NCBI GenBank assembly: GCA_037179385.1
Contig: CM074184.1
Span: forward strand, 12,294,001 to 12,358,000
Origin: Holothuria scabra
Lineage: Eukaryota; Echinodermata; Holothuroidea; Aspidochirotida; Holothuriidae
DNA: 64,000 bases
Direction: 5' to 3'
The translations under genes were made by a program, and so were the position numbers. Numbering within the stretch: the stretch's first letter is position 1; the number at the start of each line of letters is the position of its first letter. Below, one piece after another: positions 45,006 through 59,367 of this stretch. The notes beneath the pieces were generated by a model. It was not told the DNA's origin, made no database searches, and saw nothing but the letters and a program-made list of their open reading frames with translations.

Positions 45006-46284
45006 AGAGAACGGGAAATTTCCACCAAGGATGCAAAGCTGTTGCACTGATGCTTGCGTACACTTTGCTTTAAGCTTTGATAATATAAATGCTGTACCTG
45101 GCAATTCCGCAAAATATGGCACCATGGCTGCAGACGAAAATGTTTAATTCCCTCTATTTTCCTTCGATAAAAGACATCCGTCGGTCTGGTTTTCGATGTA
45201 ATTGACCTGATGAGGGGCTTAGACTTACCAAACTTCAAGAATCGGACCACATCGTAGATAAACCCGAAAAAATGAAGCACTGATTTACTTGTATACAAGG
45301 ATTTTCTGTATCCGTATGACTGCAGAGGTTAAAAAATTTACATACCAAGCTTAAAGCAGCTCCTCGAGTTGGTTCATGAAATTCAACAAATTTTTCCAAA
45401 CCTATAAAGTTTTCTTCACATACTAATGACAAATGGTCAAACGTAGACAATTCCCGTACCATACATACAAATAACTGTCTTATGAGTAAGCAATTAACGG
45501 TTCAAGACCGTTTTCAAAAATTCTTGACCAGACACTTTTTCAAATTATGTACAAAACCGTTACAAGTCAGGACACTAGAAAATTCAAAATCTAACGTTTT
45601 CTGTGATTTTCGGACTTGAAACTGGACTTGTTATGCTATATTGAAGCACTGTTATGTGGTATTGATCCTTTGAGACTCTCATCACGTTATCGATAACAAC
45701 TCAATAAGCCTTTAAGAATAACAAATTTGGCATCAGCTTAAATCAAGAGAGTTGTAGCTACAGGGCCAAACATATGATAAAAGACCAATTAATCTTTCAA
45801 TAGTTTAAAAATGTTGAACTGAATTTGAGGTTATAATAATTGATTTCAAATGAGCCAACAGTGTTACCTTGAGTGGATCAGACTTATAAGCAAAGAGCAA
45901 TCAATATAGCAGGAAGGGTGGGGGGGGGGGGGTGTAAGAACAATTAAACTTGAGACAGGATTGACTTTCAAACAAAAGAGATGTTAAAGATAAGACCTGA
46001 GATTATTTAAAGTAACATTAGAAGTAGATGAAAACTGCTTTTTAAGACCATAGTATTATTTAAACATATCACACAACTTCTCCAAATGGAACAATTAATG
46101 AATATATTAATTAGAAAAGATTTATGTGGCAGAACTTGTACTTCAAATGACCTCACCCACCTCTACGCTTTTATCATTTTATTACTTATTCGGACTTCAT
46201 TCCATATAAATTTTTCAATAATAGGATATCAGGCTAATTTGGATGGTTCAATCCGTCTTATACGCAGATGTGTACCATGGACAT
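45006..46284. other. Unclassified stretch
   Basis: Contains one exon-like minus-strand segment (45346-45474, see findings) and a poly-G tract near 45917-45932. The 140-codon ORF 44876-45298 resembles no family I know and is not supported as a gene. Confidence 0.45.
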
Positions 46285-46510
46285 GGTGCGTGGTACATGT
46301 CCATTGGATAATAACTGGGCCGCAAAACTCCACGTAACCTAACCATGTACATGGACTGCATATACCACATAATTATTTCACATAACAAACTACTGACACT
46401 CACTTGTCACTATGTATTTCGTTTTTTCTGAGCCACTACTTGGAAAAAGCAGTGACCGGCCCCACTTAAACCAATGGATTAGAAATTGAACCGTTAAACC
46501 TCATGAAACG
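46285..46510 (+). repeat. Two diverged SINE tails
   Basis: 'ccattggataataactgggccgcaaaactcc...taacctaacc' (46297-46341) and 'tgagccactacttgg...gaccggccccacttaaaccaatgg' (46431-46490) match the body and tail of the SINE at 40722-40931, with many substitutions. Confidence 0.5.
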
Positions 46511-46623
46511 TACGAACCAAAGTCGTTTTTCCCGTCGAGCATGACCTGGGCTAAGAACTGACGTATGCATAAAACTGATGGGTGCATAAAACCTAGCTGT
46601 CAATCTACAATTAATATCATGGT

Positions 46624-46818
46624 CAGTAGCGTAGCCAGGATTGTGTCATATGGGGGGTTGGTGTCATGGGTGGGGTGGAATGGAGGACGACATGGGAAAA
46701 ATCTAAGGATAGAGAGAAAACCCGCTATTTTAGGGTTTTTTTTTTTTTTTTTTTGCATAGGTTTGTTAGGTCATGGGGGTTTCTAAACCCCCAAACCACC
46801 CCAGTGGCTACGCCATAA
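46624..46818. mobile_element. Short hAT-like MITE (~195 bp)
   Basis: The left end CAGTAGCGTAGCCAGG and the right end (inverted) 'ttatggcgtagccactgggg' belong to the CAGTGGCGTAGC family, with a poly-T run between. The 8-bp flanks do not match convincingly. Confidence 0.45.
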
Positions 46819-47080
46819 TAGGCAATTTGTAATTTGTAACTTGTCGAACACTCAATAAATACATTGGAAACGCCGGTTATGAAATGCTGCAGATCTTTTA
46901 TAGACCAGATTATGTGTTGAGATATGGCATTGAGTAATTTGTAATTTGTAATTTGTCGAACACTCAATAAATACATTAGAAATGTCGGCTATGAAATACT
47001 GTAGATCTTTTATAGATCCAGATTGAACACTCAATAAATACATTAGAAAGGCCGGTTATGAAATGCTGCAGATCTGCGAA
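46815..47080 (+). repeat. Minisatellite, about three units
   Basis: Units contain 'gaacactcaataaatacatt', 'gaaa.g.cggttatgaaatgctgcagatc' and 'ttttatagacc', starting near 46845, 46960 and 47027. Unit lengths vary because 'aatttgtaatttgtaa' is present in only some units. Confidence 0.8.
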
Positions 47081-47649
47081 ATTGTTCATAAATCTGCGTA
47101 GGTTATTTCGATTTTTCTGGCGGTTTAGTACGAAAATAGTAAGATTATGATGATCACAACACTCAAATGTCAAATTTACTTGCCAAATTCAACTGTCGAA
47201 TTTAGAGAGTCCACCCAAAACCGATTTCTTGCCGACTCGGTATCTGTGCTTGCACGAAAGAGGGGGATCAAAGAATAAATAAGGTATCTTTTGCATGACC
47301 GTCACCAGGGGGCGGAGGGTGCGAACGCCCCCCCCCCCTCCAGATCCGACTGCCAAAACAAATGGGGGAGGGGCGTCGCCGCCTGGTGTGGAGTGTCGCC
47401 GGGTGTGGAAAATTTGTTTTTAATGCGGTCGGAATTGTGTATGAAACGGCCAAACGGCAATCTTTCCTACGTTTTCACTATTTCTGGACTATCATGTGGC
47501 GAAGTCTCAGCTCGTCGTCGATTCATGACTATTTCATGGATATATTCGGTAAAAAGCTACCTATCCTCCGCCTCTCAATAAAAAATCTTAGCCCCCAAAC
47601 AACGACCAATAATCAGTTCGTAGCAGTACCGGTTCGCGTTTTACGATAC
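47081..47649. other. Unclassified stretch
   Basis: A C-rich and G-rich palindromic patch lies at 47308-47370 ('gcggagggtgcgaacgccccc'). Overlapping ORFs on both strands are shadows of each other. Confidence 0.4.
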
Positions 47650-48466
47650 CGAATTCATTCATTAATTTATTTGCTTTTCCACATTGTTAAAAAAATATAC
47701 AGATATAGATGGAACATAACAAAATAATTGTGGATGGAAGTGAACTTAAAACCCTGATGAACTTGACAACGAAGATCACTCCCGAAGAAGAGAAACCTAG
47801 TAACAAAACGCTTACAGTCAGTACCTTTAATTAAATACCAATCCCACTTACTTCGTCCCTTCCCAACCCTCACCCCCACCCCCACCCTCACTTATGACAA
47901 AGAATGAATTATCCTCTATGGCTAACACCCTTTGGTTGTGCTGGTTACAGTCAACAATCCATACAAAAAGAAAAAAATTACAAAAGTTTTCAATACTGAC
48001 GGATGTTATAATACTGAAGGCATTTTTTGAAAGTTGCAACAGATTGTTTTGTTAGAGCTCTGATTGGAAATGAATTCCACAAAGAAATAGACCTGTAACT
48101 GAGACTAAGCTGGCTACGAAATTGACGATACAAAGTGTTACGAAGCTTGTCTACATGGCGCGTGGCGTAATTGTGAATAAAATGATTATATGCATAGAAA
48201 GAGGAAAGTGCACCAGGAAGAAGATAATTTAGACAACGGTTTGTGAATGTAGCTATGTTAAACGATATGAGATCGTCTAACTTAAGTAAATTTAAATAAC
48301 GAAATATTCTATTTGTGCTACTACGTAGTGACGCACAGGTGATGTTTCTAGCGGCTCTCTTTAGAAGGATATACAATTTATTAAGATTTGTCTTGGTTGT
48401 GCCAGACCAAATCGATGAGCAGTAGGAAAGATGAGGCAATACAAGGCTTAGATAAAGAGATCGCAT
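47650..48466 (-). pseudogene. LINE 3' fragment: ORF2 C-terminus and 3' UTR
   Basis: The minus strand encodes 158 codons (48466-47990) matching the ORF2 end of the intact LINE: LVLPHLSYCSSIWSG here against LIIPHLNYCSIVWSG there, then LKRAARNIT, RHVDKLRN and ISLWNSFP. A ~340-bp 3' UTR follows, ending 'caaataaattaatgaatg' near 47650, a tail type like that of 35848-39021. It is truncated at 48466, before the RT catalytic motifs. No internal stop within the segment. It is a relative, not an identical family. Confidence 0.85.
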
Positions 48467-49312
48467 AATTTTTTTTTTATTTGGTCACACGAACCAGACA
48501 ATTAGGGGAAACGTTCTATTCGAATTTGTGCAAAATGTGAAGGTGGCTTAGGAATGGTCGAATTATGCTCGTTTGCTTATAGCTTACAATGTAAATGAGG
48601 GAAAAATTATTTTCAGGATGGCTTTGCTCTTTGGAGTTTTGTTTGATAGTAAGCTCAAGAAATATGGCGGAATATGTGTTTCAAATGTAACCTTTCCAAT
48701 GAATATGTTATCATTGAAAACAAGTATTTATGATGTCTGTTGCACTTGATCTTATTTTACGTCCTCCGGATGTGTATGCTAATCAATATATTTTGAATAA
48801 TTCTTATTAAAATTGACAATAAACTTATCTTTGCCAGAGCTCTCATGGTCACTAAAACCCAGAAAGTATTTTTTTATGAGAGAGTCGAGAGTGATTTCTG
48901 CCATAAATGTAGTTTTACTGTTTTTCCTTTTACATTGTATTAGGCCCCTATGGAAAAATTCTGCTATGCCGAGGGAGTGGAGATTGAATCTACATGCCAC
49001 TAATGAAATCAATGATAACACAAAGCGTTTAACAATGTTTATCTCTCATGCACATGACAATAAAGTGGTATATTTCATCAAGCAAAAGACTTAAAAGCTG
49101 CGATTTCAAATATGAATCTTACAGCAGTGCATCGCATTCTTGGTCAGGTATTTTCACCATCGTCTCTGAAGCTGTTGGAGACCCCAAAAATCAATTCTTT
49201 CAGTTTTTTTTAATTTCATGGAATTAAAGGTTGTAACGAATTTTTATTCAAAATTTAAAAGGAAAGATTCTCCCCTCTGTACCTTGTGTAAGGACCCTCT
49301 TTATCTTTAGAC
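48467..49312. other. Unclassified stretch
   Basis: No gene or shared repeat recognised; a poly-T run abuts the LINE fragment at 48472. Confidence 0.5.
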
Positions 49313-51379
49313 CAGGGGGTTGATTTGGGGGGACAGGGGGACATGTCCCCCTCCCCCACTTTTTGAGCGGACGGGACACTAATGTAAAAGTCCCCCACCC
49401 CCACTTTTCGTGCAGTGAAACTTAAAATTTAGGCACTACCAAAAAGACTAAACATGTAGGTCATGAAAGGTGTCCTCTACAGATTACGATCGACTAGCAT
49501 TCTGTATCAAAAAACCACATGTTTCCTTTGCAAATCCCCAAAATTTTCGCGCGGTCTGGCTCTTGCACTCTCATTGATGTTCTTTTTTCACTTGCATATC
49601 AAACATACATAATTCATTGGTCTCTATGATTTCGTCAATTGTTCGTGTACATGGTGCAGCAGGTGTGGTTATGAAGGAGCACAATATTTAGGAATACGAA
49701 GAGGATAAATCGTCCCCCTACTATGTTCAAATGAAGTCTGTGGTCTTTAGTGAGTAACCAGACTGGCAGGCTAAAATTGGCACACAATTTAAGGAAACAA
49801 AAAAATTCTCTTTGCACAGTCTGCATGCAACTTTTTTAGAAAAATGTATGATTTCTAATGCAAAATTTCAACACGCTCACGTCATTCTTTTGTATAGCGA
49901 TTCGACCATTTCGTATTTAGAACATTATCAGAGAAGTAAAATCACGCTAACGTTTGCTAAATAAGAGACTTCAATCAGGAATTAGAGGTACACCTCCATC
50001 CTCTGTCTGCAGATAATGTGTAATGAGGTGTCGTTCGAAAAATCATATTTTAATGTTTTTTGTATCAACAATCTTACACCAGTATATGCCAATGCAACGG
50101 TGTCTCAGCAGCACCGTACCAATGGGTATCATTCCCCACCCCTCGATCTGTGATTTTCCCGTAGTAAATTGAAGTGCGATTTTGATCAAGTCTTTCGCAT
50201 TTTGCATCTGGACCCCTATTCTTAGACACCCAGTGGCGTAGGGACAGGGGCAGGCGGCTCTGAAAAATGAAGAATTCCGGGGGAAACCAGTTTACGGTGT
50301 GGTTTTGACAATTCATGAAATTTCGAAATCTCCCCATTAGAAGCTCCACATTCTTCATTATTTGTCTCAAAAGGAGCAAAATTTTTGACGCGCGCTTTGC
50401 GATTCCGAAGCAGAAGTGCTCTCCCATAACTTGAGTAAATTTTCCGAGCAATGGACTTTGTAAGTGAAAAAGGTGAAATTTGTTATATGTAACACCAGAA
50501 CCTCAAATGCCATAAAAAATAAGTGCTATTTTCATGATTTTTCTTTCATAAAATTCAAAATTTTCTCCAAATATAAGCTCTTATCTCGAAAAATTTGGTC
50601 AGAGAGCCACATTTCGTCGGGGTGGGATTACATTATGTAGCAACAACGATCTTTGGTCGCCGTTCAATCTCGGATTTGCCAATCAGCCAATAGGAAATGC
50701 AAATTCTTCAGTGATTCCCCCACCTTTCAAATAATGTTCTTACAGGAAACCCAGAATCAAAACTTTCCTGCAATACAATTTCCGTATTTTCAAATATTTG
50801 AAAAATGGCAAAATTTCAGCGCGCTCCGTGCCCCGAAAATTACGGCCCTAGTGGTGTTCACACTCAAAAATCGTAAAATCTGGATGCTTGCCTACCCTCT
50901 CCCCTTCCCGAAAAAATGTCTAGCAACGACGCTGTACAAACTTACCAGTACAGGAGAAAAATTTAGTCCAGATGTCCCCCTACTTTGAAAACCAACTGAA
51001 TCGACACCCCTTTTTCCGGACCTATTACATTACAACATTTTTTTGGAATAATATTTCATCAAAAGTGTTTAAAGAGTGATCTTAGCTTACATCAAGATCA
51101 AGAAAATTTTGGTTTAGTTCATGAAGCAAGTTTTTGCAATTTTCTAACTTTTTGTTGAAAGGAACATTTTTGTGGCAGACAAAAGCTCAAAGTAACGATT
51201 GCTTAGGTTCTACTTACAAGCCTGGGAAATGCCATTTCCGGCTATCTGAGGGGCCACGATTTTTCAAAATTTTCTGTACGCTCCCAACCAATGGTGGCAT
51301 TCCGCTTAGATATTCGTTCGGGCAGATGATCGACGGTCAGCGTCCCCCCCCCCCAACGAAAAGTCCTAGATCCGCCCTG
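49313..51379. repeat. Composite of hAT-like ends and family E sequence
   Basis: CAGGGGGTTGATTTGG with a gggggacatgtcccc palindrome (49313-49350) has an inverted partner near 50985-51013 ('tgaatcgacacccc'). Within it a CAGTGGCGTAGGGAC start lies at 50231. An inverted CAGGGCGGATCTAGG end lies at 51379, preceded by an E hairpin module (51250-51310). The 8-bp flanks do not match, so which ends belong together is unresolved. Confidence 0.45.
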
Positions 51380-53035
51380 CTTACCGTAATTGAACATGAT
51401 ATAGTCGTCTTTTCCACATTAATATAGACAACTTGTTTGAAGCAAACCAGTCATAAAAAATTTTGAAGCTAAAAACAAACAGTTCTCTCAACACTTTTTA
51501 ATTTACTTCCAGTGAAAAATATGTTTGTGTCGTCGGCAAAAAGGAATTAAGGAACATTTCTTTGAGACTGAACAAATATCATTTACATTCAAAATAAAAA
51601 GCAGAGGTCCTAGGATGGAGCCCTGGGGGACGCCACATTTTACAGTGAGATTGTCTGAACCTGTTCCTTTGACAGTTGTGAACTGATCCCTATTAGACAG
51701 GTAGCTAGAAAACCCGGTATGGTCTGGACCTCTTATTCAGTGATGTGTGAGTTTATGTGATAAAACGCTATGAACTATCGTTTCAAAGGCTTTGGAAAGG
51801 TAGAGAAAAGCCCCGATGCAATATTTACTACTACTGTCTAAAGCACTGTAAAGCTTATCAATAGTGTCACCAGGGCCAGTTCAGTTTAGTGACAAGGCCT
51901 AAAACCATATCGATTCACATGTAAAATACCAAACCTACTCAAAGATGTGTTCAGTCTATTAAACATTTATCTCTCGAGGAATTTCGAAAGCATTGCAGGA
52001 TTGATACAGGACGATAATTGCAAACAGGGTTAACATTGCCTTTCTTAAAAAGGGGGAATAACTTTGGCTAGTTTAAGTTTATCTGGAAAAATTCCGGTTA
52101 TGAGAGATAAGTTGAAGATATGGCAAATAGGCCGCAAAATGTAGGGTATAACTTTCCTCACAATATTTGGTGTAAGATTATGGACACCAGCTGCTTTTCT
52201 TGGGTCCAGAGAACCAGTTGCTATCTTTTCGACCTCCTCTCCAATCGTAGGAAAAAGAAAAAGAGAACTTGGATTTGGATTACAAAGTTATTATCAGGAA
52301 GTATACATAACAGAGTGAATTTTTGCCGCTAAGGAAGGGTCCAAATTTACGAAATGATCATTAAAGCTGTTGGCAATTTTGTGTTTATTAGTGACAGTAT
52401 TATCGTCAATTTTAAAGGATGCAGGTAAATTTTCTTAATTTTTATTGCTATTATTTAAAAAAGCTGGTTCACAATTTTCCAAGTCCCCTTCATGATATTA
52501 CTATCCTTCTGAAATTTATCAAAATAAAAGTTCTTCTTTGCAATACGAATGACATGGTTAAGTTTATTTCGAAATTTTGTAAAAATTAATTTATTTTCAA
52601 TAGATGGGTTTCTTAAAAATTGCCTGTAAAGTTTATCCTTTCTCTGTATGGAAGAAATAATCCCTGAAGTGATCCACGGCGACCTTTTCTTTTTGCTTTT
52701 ACCTTTAACACGTATCATAGGAAAACATTCATCATGAATATCTTTGAACAAATCATAAAAACTATCAAACGCCGAATTTGTATCATTCTTACCTAGTACA
52801 TGTTGCCAATGTACGGCAGAAATAAGTGAAACAAACAAGCGAATGTTATTTTCTGAAAAACGTTGAATATGTACATTACGATTACCCTCGAGAATTTTGC
52901 ACTTGAAAGAAGTATCCAGAAATATCGAAAAGTGATCACTTACATCAGTCACTAATACACCAGCTCTTAAATTATGACTGGCATCATCAATAAACGCGAA
53001 TTTAGCAGTACAACACTGTGGTCTATTTATAGTCT
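51380..53035 (-). pseudogene. LINE fragment: endonuclease C-terminus to RT palm, broken
   Basis: Minus-strand order: FIDDASHN and VTDVSDHFSIF (endonuclease C-terminal histidine motif, near 52930), a basic stretch KGKSKKKRSPWIT, FRNKLNHVIRIAKK, then, after frameshifts, FPDKLKLAKVIP, NYRPVSIL, a damaged motif A (AFLYLSKAFETIVH, Asp replaced by Tyr), motif B GVPQGSILGPLLF and motif C FADDTNIFF near 51535, ending in WFASNKLS near 51440. The C-terminus and 3' UTR are missing; 51380 abuts a hAT-like end. The 165-codon segment 52455-52952 aligns with residues 210-370 of the intact LINE. Inactive. Confidence 0.85.
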
Positions 53036-53983
53036 AGCCCAGTGCCAGTATTTCTTAAAACAGGAATCACTCATGTCATCCAAGCTGTGTTTTAGTGTAC
53101 AAACAGTTTACAATTTATAGTCCCCGTCAGGACATTGGTTCATAATCGTGGACAGACTCATTATTGGAGGAGTGAACCAAATTAGAAACCCACTAAATTT
53201 TGAACTGTGAGTGTTTTATACTTAATACAGTAATAATTGTGTTAGGGGTCAAATTTATTTGTTAGTCAATCATTCATATGTGTTTTCGAGGAGAATATAA
53301 TGATTTAAATTATCAATCACCCTCCCAGATACAGTTAATTCTACGCATGAATTTCCTCTCTTTGTATGCACCAGATTGCCCCATTTTAAGTTGAAAAATT
53401 GCAAAGCTCCGTACCATGGGAGGGGCCCCTCCCATGCCCACCCTACTGCTACTTCGTCCACAACAATTTCCTCACTCACATTCTCGATTTAAAGAAAAAC
53501 GTGCCATGTCTGCTAGAAAATAATATTTACTTACTTTGGAGAGTATATTAAACCTTGACACAAAATTAAGAAAAAAACGCAAACGAGCTGTTTACTTACG
53601 TTACCTTAATGTCACAAAATCATGTGAACATATTTATTAAGACCCCAATCAAATTGTTTTTTCTTTTTTAAAGGTCAGGCTAGATGCTATTTATATTTAA
53701 CACTACTTCCTTTCCTCCTTGAATCCCCCAAAATTGATTTTGAAGTTGAGCTTAGCCCTGGATTGCTTTATCATTTTATCAGATGTAATTAAGCCATATA
53801 ACATACGTCAGGTCGGTCCTCAAGTTCGTTAAAAAATCACAAATGTAGGATTGTGATCAGTTGATAGTGTTTCGTAATAGCTACTGCACTCACCATTCTG
53901 GCATGTCAAGGGTATCAGTGTTCACTTTTGTTTGATACTTTGTATACCGGTTGGAATCCAGGGGGCGAAGCTTCGTGAGCTCA
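53036..53983. other. Unclassified stretch
   Basis: No recognised gene or repeat. Confidence 0.5.
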
Positions 53984-55505
53984 TGGGTGTGCAGTGGCGG
54001 AGCTGCCATATGGTCAGGGCCCCCCCCCCCCCCCGACGGACCAAAATCGTCTGTCGGAGTCCTTTTTAGGTTTTTAACATATTTTACTCTTGCACCATTA
54101 TTGGCAAAATACATAACTTAATAGCGTTGTTTTAAGGCTCAGCTAACAAAATTCTCAAAACGCCGCCAGAAATTGTACTATCTGCACTTTATTCTGATGA
54201 AAAGGGTCATCTTCTGTAATATAGGGATAGGTTTTGCCGAAACACATCTTTATGCTTTATACACCCTAAATGAATGTTGTCGCTGTGGTAAGTTGCTTCG
54301 AAACTAAGAGTAATTATGCGCTAATAAAATGCACAGACTGATCTTAAATTCACCCTCCCGTCCAATAAAAGATAATTGTCGACATAGACAATAAAGAAAA
54401 GTTTACAAAGACACCAAAATAGCTTCAACAACATTTTTCAAAATTATTTGAAGAGAACATTCAGGTTAAAGAAAATAAAACTGTATCGTAGTGGTAATTA
54501 TTTAAAAGTTTTAATGAGTAGTTTCCATTTTGCTTTTCTGCAAGTGACAATTCTCATGATTAATGGCTATTTCTAACACTGTACCATTATCCCATGAAAG
54601 TGCTTATTTCTATACTTTCGTGGTCTCAAAATCCAGAAAATTGAATCTATAGTAACCCTAGGTTTAGGCTACTTTTATTTACTATGAATTCGGTATCTAG
54701 CGAGCCAAGCAGACCTTTTGTCTTGGCTATTTCTTGCAATGTATTTAATTAGTGGCTATTTCGGAGTGGTCACAGGATGTAAATTACGTCAATTCGTGTA
54801 CTCATCTTGACTTGATGCCAAAAATGTACACCTAGCGGTGATTAATTTCCATAACGTTTCCCTCCTATAAGATTGCTTGCTATTTGACTCTAGGAGGTTT
54901 AAATTTTATCTCTACAAAGGAGCCCATTATTACATTAAAATCTTAAATCTAAATATAATGACCGCCTTCATAGTAGAATGTGAAAGAAAGGGATAGAAAC
55001 ATGGGTATTCACAGATAGGGCGAGGAAACTTGCCCTCCCCTGGAAAATAAAAAAACTTAAAAAACGAAAAAAACATAAAGAAAAAAACGAAGGAAAATAA
55101 ACATCAGCATTTCATAACAGTTCACTCAGTATTTTTCCTATTTAAATGCGGTAGATAGGCTTTAGAAATGAATTTTCCAGAGATCTGAGAGGCATTTTGG
55201 CCTAAAATTTTCTTGCGCTCCGCGCCATCTCATGGTGGCGCGGGGCTTCCCCCTAAAAGAATCCCCCTCGAGTTTTCTTCTGCGCGGGCCCATGGATAGA
55301 TAATTTCAACATGTTTTAATAGAAAAACTTGCTGAGAACAAATGGCAAAGTAGTTTTCTACCAGGTGCGGAAAATCAAATGGAAAGCCTGAAAAGTCGTG
55401 GCTTCGATTCTGCTGAGGCTCAGGGTGGTTACTTCTTCGAAGCGCCCCTGCAGACCATTTTCGCCCCCTCTGACCGAAAATCCTCGCTCCGCCACTGTGG
55501 GTTCG
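53984..55505. mobile_element. hAT-like non-autonomous element, 1506 bp, with flanking duplication
   Basis: The element proper is 53992-55497: CAGTGGCGGAGC at the left and its exact inverse at the right, with poly-C just inside the left end. Flanks TGGGTGTG (53984-53991) and TGGGTTCG (55498-55505) agree at 6 of 8 positions. Inside, 'gcgccatctcatggtggcgc' (about 55221-55240) is the E-type hairpin. No transposase frame. Older than the 14130 copy by its flank divergence. Confidence 0.7.
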
Positions 55506-55879
55506 GGGTATCTGTGAGGCTATTTAAGTCGTCATTTACTGGTAATACTATTGACTAAACACTGGTCTAAAAATTAATTGTGTCACTGGAAGGAAGTTTT
55601 TATTGGTAACAAAATTACTACCAGGGAAAGCTGAAGTACAAAGAAAGCAGTTGATTGGGCAGTTCAATGTGATTTTCTTCATAAAGTATATCACCCTGAC
55701 GGAAACGCTTTTTGCGCTGAGCGTGCATCACCTTCAAGTGTCACGGAGCGTACTGCCTTTTCTTGTTCAAGGAAATTAATTTTCACGGAATCTGGTACAC
55801 TTCAGAAGACATCTTTTTGGGGGGAAAATCCGAAATTTTATTTGAGGGGCACACGGGGACATGCACAAGGTTTTTCAGG

Positions 55880-55916
55880 GGCACCTGCCCCTCTCCCTCC
55901 TCTGGCGACGCCACTG
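55880..55916 (-). repeat. hAT-like right terminus (orphan)
   Basis: The minus strand reads CAGTGGCGTCGCCAGAGGAGGG from 55916. No matching left end or flank duplication was found. Confidence 0.5.
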
Positions 55917-56284
55917 CTGCACATTAAGTGAAAAGCGTCACACAGTGATTAGTTAATTTGCTTGGTAAGTAGAAACAACGTGGATAATTAAAAGATGGAT
56001 TGTGGGATTTGCATCGACCGGGTCTTATACGTTCATAAAATACGATGTACCTGTACCTTTAATCTACACTAAAAATATTTTTCCTGTGCAAATGAGGAAA
56101 ACACTTCATTTGTGATGAGTAAAAGAAATAATTACGCCTTAACTTGATACGTAAATTCACCATCTTAAATTGAAATACATTTAAATACATCAAAATTAAA
56201 GTGCACTTAAATACAACAGATAAAGACTTAACAAATGTAAGTATTAAGAATTTCAATATTTACAGTGCTATAGGAAGCAATATC

Positions 56285-56560
56285 AAAGTGGGGGGGGGGG
56301 GACAATTTTGAGCCATGCACCTCACCCCATCCCATTGACCAAAGGGTTCATTTTTATGCTAAATTTTTTTCCCTTTTTGTACGAGCAAGAACTTTCTTTT
56401 TAAAATAAAAATGTGATCATTCGGAGGGTGTTTTGCGGCGGGCGGAAATTTGAGTCCTTTAAAAAATTTGTAAATAAGAAGCTTGTACTGCAGAAAATAG
56501 TGTAGATTCAGAGTTTCCTGTAAGGACATTTGAATATTTGGAGGAAGAACCTGCATGTCC
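56285..56560 (+). repeat. Repeat F, copy 2
   Basis: A poly-G start, 'gacaattttgagccatgcacctcaccc', 'ttgaccaaagggtt' and 'ttttttccctttt' parallel 20420-20600. Non-coding. Confidence 0.55.
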
Positions 56561-57139
56561 TTTTAGCATACATATGAGATCGCTGATCGACTGATGGTCG
56601 TTTTTCTTACATAATGTTATCTAAGGAGTGCAGATAGCGACTTTTTGGCGACATTCAAAAAGCGTTCAAAATTTTGCTGCCTTTATAGACAAAATATTTA
56701 AATATGAAAAGCCTATATTGAAGAAAATTTTAGAGCATATGCACTCTAGCGGCTAGGACAAGTTTACCACTGACTGCTTTATGAGCGACCACTTAAGGGT
56801 TGCAATTTACGGCGAGCGAAGCGCGTGGAAAATTTTGCTTTTTTAAAACTTATAATTACAAATATGGAGTTTTAATTAGGAAGAATTAAAACGGCACTGT
56901 GGTTCACTGGTGTCTCAAATGGCAAATTTCCAAATTTTCACAAGTTAAAGCCGAGAGCAATGGGCCCCTGCCTCCTAAAGCTACGTCATATAGCAACGTT
57001 GAACATTAAAAAAATTTTGACACTTCAATTACTAAACATCCATTTACACAGACTTCTCAACTGACAGGGTAGAAAGTTATCTGATGATAGGTGAATATGG
57101 GAGCATTTGAATATGAAAACGGTAGACCAATGGTTCCCT
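56561..57139. other. Unclassified stretch
   Basis: AT-rich; 'ggcgagcgaagcgcgtgg' near 56812 resembles E-family words. No gene. Confidence 0.4.
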
Positions 57140-57960
57140 GCCTAGAATACGAAGTCTTGCTCGAAAGACTATCTTCAGTTGGTGCGGACCGTAGAGAAAA
57201 CGTTGAAAAATCGCCATCCCTCAGACAGCCGGAAAAAAGTTAAGTTTTCAGATTTTTCTGTAAAATGTGAACACCAATGTATCAGGGACGTATTTCGGAG
57301 CCCTTCTATTTATGCCCCTTTGAAACAAATCCCCTTAAGGAAATTTAAAGAGAAGGTGGATTACTGGAAAATCTGCACTTCCTCCATATACTAAGCTAGA
57401 AAGAATGCATTTCCTATCATATGAATCGGGTGCCCCCCCCCCCCCCCCCTCCCAAAGTCTGACTGAATATTCATTTTAACCTAGATTGTAACGCGAAATT
57501 TTCAAGGGCGTTGAAAAAAATCATTTATAAAGACAACGCCATATCAAATGTCATCAATTCTGTCGACCTTACATTTGAATACCAACGAAGAGTCTCAACA
57601 GAGTTAAACACATAAGCATGTCTTCTGTTTTGTTGTATAGTTTTTCACCGAAAAGTGACAGGACAATTTCATCTAATGGTAAAGTCATACGTTGTGTCTG
57701 GTAATTTTCTGATCACTTAGAACGTTTTTTCTAAAAGTGAAACTATTATTGCAAAGGAAGTTTCAAAACAACGAATGCTCCATAACTAGTCAAAGTTCTG
57801 AGAAATGCCATTTCTGGCTGTATGAGGGTTCTCAATTTTTTCAAAATTCTGTGGACACTCCTGGCTAACCATGGTATCTCTACGTATAGATAGTCTTTCG
57901 GGCAGTCTGATTTTCGGGTAAAAATCGTCTGCCTAAAACAACTGAAACGTCTTTTTCGGG
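57140..57960. repeat. Family E fragments in opposite orientations
   Basis: A forward module ('gcggaccgtagagaaaacg...cctcagacagccgg', 57183-57235) is followed by a reverse portion (57640-57960: 'tctgagaaatgccatttctggctg', 'aattctgtggacactcc', 'agatagtctttcgggc'). A poly-C tract at 57434-57449 lies between. No terminal repeats recognised. Confidence 0.5.

Positions 57961-59367
<1,407 letters not shown>

Noticed and set aside
44876..45298. 140-codon minus-strand ORF
   Set aside because: It overlaps the end of a TIR element, with no recognisable motif and no conserved copy.
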